Positions 59,002 to 64,000 of a DNA stretch of 64,000 nucleotides are shown here, piece by piece. Below the pieces are notes generated by a model that saw nothing but the letters and a program-made list of their open reading frames with translations, did not search any database and had not been told where the DNA came from. Every line of letters begins with the position of its first letter. Position 1 is the first letter of the stretch. Location: NCBI GenBank assembly GCA_028564675.1, contig JAOVVO010000071.1:124001-188000 (forward strand). The letters run 5' to 3'. Position numbers and translations under genes: made by a program. Origin of the DNA: Onchocerca lupi. Lineage: Eukaryota > Nematoda > Chromadorea > Rhabditida > Onchocercidae.

Positions 59002-61248
59002 TGAGAATAAAGAAAGGTTTGAAAAATGATTTGAAAAATGGTTCAAAGTAGCGCGTATGCCCTTGATAAATAGTGCTGATAACAATTAATAGCAATTAAT
59101 TAGTGATAGTAATAGTAATAGTAATAGTAGAAGAAAATAGTAGTGTATCAAATAAATACAACAGCGAAGTACGAAAATGAGGTGAATGTCCTGTGTTTCG
59201 GGGACAGCGGGAACTTTTCATTGTTTGTAAAATTTAGGTAAGCCATTTTAGCAAAAGTGAAGATTTGAAAAGATTTTTTTCTTTTTTCTTTTTTTTTTTA
59301 CAACAAAAGTTTTCTAAGAAATAATTTCATTTTTCAAAACGCCTTTATCATTTTAATTACAATATTAATGAATTATACAAGAATTTAGATTAATAGGCTA
59401 TGAAAATTTCTTAAGAAACAATTGAATATTTCAAAATACTTTTTTTGTCATTAATAATGGCATTTATGAAACATACAACTATTCATATTAATAAGCTAGG
59501 AAAGTTTTTTTAAAAAATAATTTAATCGTTTCAAGGTTGCTTTTGTTGCTATGGCAATATTAATGAATTATGCAAAAATTTATAATAATCAACTACAAAT
59601 ATAATTAAAATTTTGAATTTTAATTCATTTCTGAAAAGATTTCATTTTCCAAAAATGAAATAAATTAATGACTGATTATTTGACTATTATAAATGATAAA
59701 AATAACTTATAAAGATAGATAAATTTATTTGAATATCAAATGAATATAATTATTCTTATGATTTGATTATATATATCATCCTCGATAGTTGAAAATTCAA
59801 ATGGATCGATTTAGTAAATGATATGGATTTGGAATACAGCCAACTTTTTCCAATTTCATTTATTGCGAAGAACTTGAACTGATTTTAACGGCGATTAGTA
59901 ATAGGTCATTTCAAAATTTTGAAATCCGGCGATAATTTCTGAGCAACAAGAATGGATTGAAGAGAATGGGGACAACATGGTTGATGATGATAGTTCATTT
60001 CGCTTATCTTCTAGCAGTTGATTCTTTTCTTCCATCAAATTGGATTGGATTCTGTTTTTGAATATAAATTTATTTATTATATTTAAATGTAAGTTGTAAT
60101 CTTAACACGAAAATAATATTTAAAAATAGATGATAAAAGAGATAAAATAAAGTATGTCTATTTTAAAAAAAAATAATGAAACGAATTTTATTTCATATCT
60201 TTCGAAATTTTGGAGATAAAATTTATGATATTTACAAAAAAAAAAAAAAGAAATTTTTTTTGTTAAAAAATTTTCAAAAATGTTGTCTATGCTACATAGA
60301 CAAAGTAATAAACAGTGCAAGAAAAATAGTTCAGTAGGATGATTGAAATTTTGTTGGTAGAAAAATTATATTCGATATATGATAGATATTTTAAATTTAG
60401 TGAAAGAATTATATTCTTGGATATGAAATGTTTATTCATAGTCACGAAGCCATCTATTTTTAGTTCATAGCAATTTTGATGTTTCAACTTCCAAAAAAAA
60501 AAAAAAAAAAAAAAAATATTTTACTAAAATATTGTTTTTATTTTATGATTTTTAATGATTTTTAGTTTGATTATTTGAAAAATTTCTTACAATCTTTGTG
60601 AGATTTCATTGTAAATCAAAGTATTTGCAAATCAACCGATAGAAAGTATGTTGAAGTATTGCATTTAAATGTCGTAGATATTGTCTTTCATTGATGGATA
60701 AATAGATAGATGATAACCGATCAATTGATCAAAATGTCCTTTCAAAGATTTCGAATTCTTTTCTTCACTTATTTATTGTATAATTAATTACAGATGTTGG
60801 CCAAACTTTTCTGCCTCATTATTTATGTTGTAGTTATTCTTTAAAATTTATTTTTCCAAAATATCATTCGACAGCATATGATAAGAATGACCATTTATTG
60901 ATAAGATTTATTGAAGCTATTAACAATATGATAAAATAGAATTCAAATATCAATAATGCTTAGAAGATCTTACCTAATTCATACGCATGAAATTTGCCCG
61001 TTGATCTAAACGAAAATTTTCTTCCTTCAAATTGAGATTAATTTATTAGAAGAATTTTTTTTTAAATGAATTCAATTATTTTGGTATAATTCAAATTAAT
61101 CCAAACTATATTAATAAAAAATTTTTTTATTTGTCCAAAATTAGCCATAGAAAATGGTAGTGAAAATTTTAACAGTGCTCAAAAATTCTTCACTTCTTTT
61201 CCCTCCTTGCTAGACATAAATCACATTGTTTAAAATTCTTGTTGAATT

Positions 61249-61340
61249 AGGTCAAATTGTGTTTTCATTTGACCCCAATAATCATGATTATCACGATAGG
61301 GGGGCGGAAGAAGGCGAGAAAAGGGAAGGGAGAAGTATTG
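61249..61340. promoter_or_regulatory. Paired AGGTCA/TGACC sites and G-rich patch
   Basis: GGTCAAAT (61250-61257) and its exact reverse complement ATTTGACC (61267-61274) lie nine bases apart, followed by ATAGGGGGGCGGAAG and a purine-only stretch. Similar in kind to the islands at 57.3 and 62.8 kb. Function is inferred only from composition and motif. Confidence 0.35.
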
Positions 61341-62759
61341 AAGAGCAGAAAGATGATAAGGCGGGGTGAAAGTTCCATTTCATACAATATCCGAAAAATT
61401 CGCGCATCATTTATTTCAAATTTTCTTATGTACGAATTTCGATTTCTTCCTTTTTTTTTTTTTTTTTTATTTTAATTAATCTTTAAAATAAGGAGAAAAC
61501 GATTGAGTAGAAAAGAGTATGAAAACATTGGCAATGATAGCGCAGGTAAATTGGGTAAAAGAGAGTGAATCTTGTTGAAAAGAAGAAATCTGAAAGGAAA
61601 GTTTTTTATGCAAATGATAATGGATAATAGTATATACTATTTAACAATAGTAGTTATTGTGCAATTACAGTAGCGCAAGATGATAATAATGAAAATAATG
61701 TAGAAAAAAAAAAGAAAGCGAAAAATAATAACGACATAAATAGTATATTATTAGTAATAATTTCAGGGAAAAACAATGACTATAATAGCAATGATCACAA
61801 AAAATAGTAAAAAAAAAAAGAATAACAATAACAAAATTATTCATCAACAATAATAGCTTAAAAAATTATTTTTGGATATGAAATTTGGCAGCACAAATTG
61901 ATCAATGATAGTTATAATCGTATTTAATCTGATAAGAGACAAATAAAGAAGTGAAAAAAAAAATATTTATTCAGAATATATTGTATGCAATATCCAGACA
62001 TTATTTAGAATTTTCAATACTATCATATTATTGAAAATGAATCCAGTAATGAACTAATTGAAAAGAAGTAAGATGAATTAAATGATTGAATTAAAATGTG
62101 AAAAAATCAAAAAACCAAAATATTGAAAATAATCGGAAGCAAAATAAGACGAACAGCTAAGATAAGAAATAAATTAAATTGCTAGCGCTGAAAAATTATC
62201 ATTAAATATTCATCAATATTATGATTATAGCAGAAACTGTAGCAATTTTTAGTTTAGTCTTGGGATATAATAATTTGGAAACATAATTTCTTTTAAATTA
62301 TTGATGTTTTGAAATAGATGCGGATGAAATGTTAAAAAAAAAAAAAAATGAAATAGTCAAAAAAGAGATATTCACAAGTTAAAAAATGCAACAGCTTTTC
62401 GTCCACTTTTCTTTTTCTTTTTTCGTTTTTTTGTTCGGATATTTATTCATTACGAATAGATATCTGAAAAAAAAGAAAAAAAAAAAGAAAAAAAAAGAAA
62501 GTATTTCGTCTGTCCTTGTATATTTTTATCAAATTCACGGATGTTCATGACCTCTTATTGTTATTTTATGCTCAGCTATCCATCCATCTTATTTCATTGC
62601 TCGTTTTTCCTGAAAATCATGCCAACTACCATCAGAACCACAATTTACAACCAATAGCCTTTGGCATTCTCGATTTTCTGGATAATATTCTTAGTTATTC
62701 TTGAATATGTCTGGATAATTGATCGAATTGATCATTAATATATTCATTCATTCCACTGG

Positions 62760-63200
62760 AGCAGGAATTTTAAACAAGGGGACAAATATGTTTTGAAAAA
62801 TTTTTGCAGCAAAAGGGGAAGGTCCGGATCGTTGACCTTTTCCCTGAATAAAATTCAAACCACAAAACAATAATCAAAATCGCTTCTCCCCCCTCCCGCG
62901 CCAATTGGTGTCTTCGTCGGAATTGAAGCCTGGATAAGAGAGATTGGTTGAAGAGATTAAGACGATGAAAGAGGGAAAGAAAGAAAAAAAGGGATATTTG
63001 TTCTGCCCTCCGGGAGTTTTCGTACCTGCTCCTGCCCGGTCATTTCAAGCTACCTTTCTTCTGTCCCCCTGATGGTGGTGTACATAACAAACACAACACT
63101 ACAATAGACGCAAACACCCACACACACCCACAAACACATAGACATAAACATAATAGGGTCAGCCAGCGGTCAACTGGTAGTTAAATGCCAATGTCGACAC
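62760..63200. promoter_or_regulatory. GC-richer island with C-rich and CA-rich tracts
   Basis: Contains ACAAGGGGACAAAT (reverse complement of the TTTGTCCCCTT word in the 57.4-kb island), GGTCCGGATCGTTGACC, CCCCCCTCCCGCGCCAATTGG with a CCAAT-type core, CTGCCCTCCGGGAG, CCTGCTCCTGCCCGG, a CA-rich tract (63090-63140) and GGTCAGCCAGCGGTCAACTGG. No ORF or splice sites were recognised. It may be a promoter or enhancer of a gene to the right. Confidence 0.42.
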
Positions 63201-64000
63201 ATATCAAAAGTTGATAGAAAGAACTGAATGGATTTGACAGGAAAAAAAAAGAAAAAAAAAAAAACGAAATTCATTGCATTCATTTTGGCATCGATGCTAA
63301 ATTTCGTCAGGAAATTTTGATGCTATTCTTGAAAATTTGATTTTACCGTTTTAAATGATTTGAATTTTGCTATTCCCGTCAAGACTATCACGATCAAGAC
63401 TCACTCCGCTCACTCAAAACAATTTATCTATGTTACAAGCGATTATTAAAGAATATCCATGTAAATTGATCACTGAGTTATTCTTACCTTTGTTACATTA
63501 CTTTACGTAGGACAAGATTCAAGATGCTAATTTGACTTCAAGATGCCAATTTGCTAAAACTTGATTATTTAATCAATAAAACATGCTAGCAGTTGTGTTT
63601 CTTGATAATTTTTTGGTAATTCTGAAAATACAAAGTTGTTGATTGATTGTTCAAAATTTAAAGCATTATTTTCTGCTTTTCTTTTTTTGTCGTATTAAAT
63701 TCTTATTAAGCAAATCATTCCCATTTTTCTCGAAATCGTATTTCAAGAAATTTTTTCTTTGGAAAAAATTTGTGGTAAACTGTACTATCTAAAATGTTGC
63801 TTTTTCTTTTTACTTCTTCGGTAGAATACCATCATTTCAATGATATGATTTCTGATTTTTTCTTCTTTTTTTTTTTTTGTCATTAAGAAATAATAATCTT
63901 TTTTTTCGTCTTAGACTTTTGTCACATTTTAAATAATCAAATGAGAGATTTTTAGTTCTTTCAATGTTTTTTTTTTTCAATAATTTTGAAAATTTTAGGA
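63201..64000. other. AT-rich right edge, no gene recognised
   Basis: Mostly T-rich sequence with several T-runs. No ORF or RNA gene supported. Confidence 0.6.

Larger units (their letters stand above)
57481..62759. other. Gene-poor AT-rich stretch
   Basis: No exon recognised. It contains a CATAT tandem tract (57894-57925), ATC microsatellites (58863-59001), poly-A/T tracts and a purine-rich patch near 61300. Small ORFs here are repeats read as protein. Confidence 0.55.

Noticed and set aside
58829..59085. Poly-Ile and poly-Met ORFs on opposite strands
   Set aside because: Artefacts of the ATC microsatellite.

Overview
The window looks like nuclear DNA of a filarial (clade III, Onchocercidae-type) nematode. 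It is very AT-rich, full of poly-A/poly-T runs and trinucleotide microsatellites. Its genes are split into many small exons with GT-AG introns and nematode-style TTTCAG acceptors, and several start codons sit a few bases after an acceptor-like site, as expected for spliced-leader trans-splicing. A fragment resembling a bacterial glyA fits the known insertion of Wolbachia DNA into filarial nuclear genomes. The genus is not determined.

Layout. Positions 1-1938: AT-rich DNA with a 335-bp tandem duplication and a CAT microsatellite. 1939-9164 (+): a small secreted-then-anchored membrane protein with a cysteine-rich MANSC-like ectodomain; its last exon is the first unit of an 85-bp tandem repeat. 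12268-19129 (-): EFL1, the GTPase that releases eIF6 from 60S ribosomal subunits, in 15 exons. 20544-25388 (+): MED15, a Mediator tail subunit, head-to-head with EFL1 and lacking a visible KIX domain. 25425-25768: a long palindrome just after MED15. 26555-26880: decayed bacterial-type glyA piece. 27720-27934 (-): decayed copy of EFL1 exon 6. 28497-29850 (-): endosulfine (ensa-1), the Greatwall-dependent PP2A inhibitor. 32626-34951 (+): a small unidentified gene and a Tudor-domain gene, both with apparent reading-frame breaks. 40529-42548 (+): TMEM98. From 42549 to the end (21 kb) I see no convincing exon, only repeats, a 5S rRNA-like relic and a few GC-richer islands near 57.3 kb, 61.3 kb and 62.8-63.2 kb that carry paired AGGTCA-type half-sites.

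The genes are ordinary single-copy housekeeping or regulatory genes (ribosome maturation, transcription, mitotic phosphatase control, membrane proteins), not an operon or a pathway cluster. The unusual content lies between them: the putative Wolbachia-derived insertion, the EFL1 exon duplication, the palindrome, a dispersed repeat family with CCGCCAAA-rich minisatellite units, and the motif-bearing islands in the gene-poor right third. No computation was run; all exon boundaries were read by eye from splice signals and codon phase.
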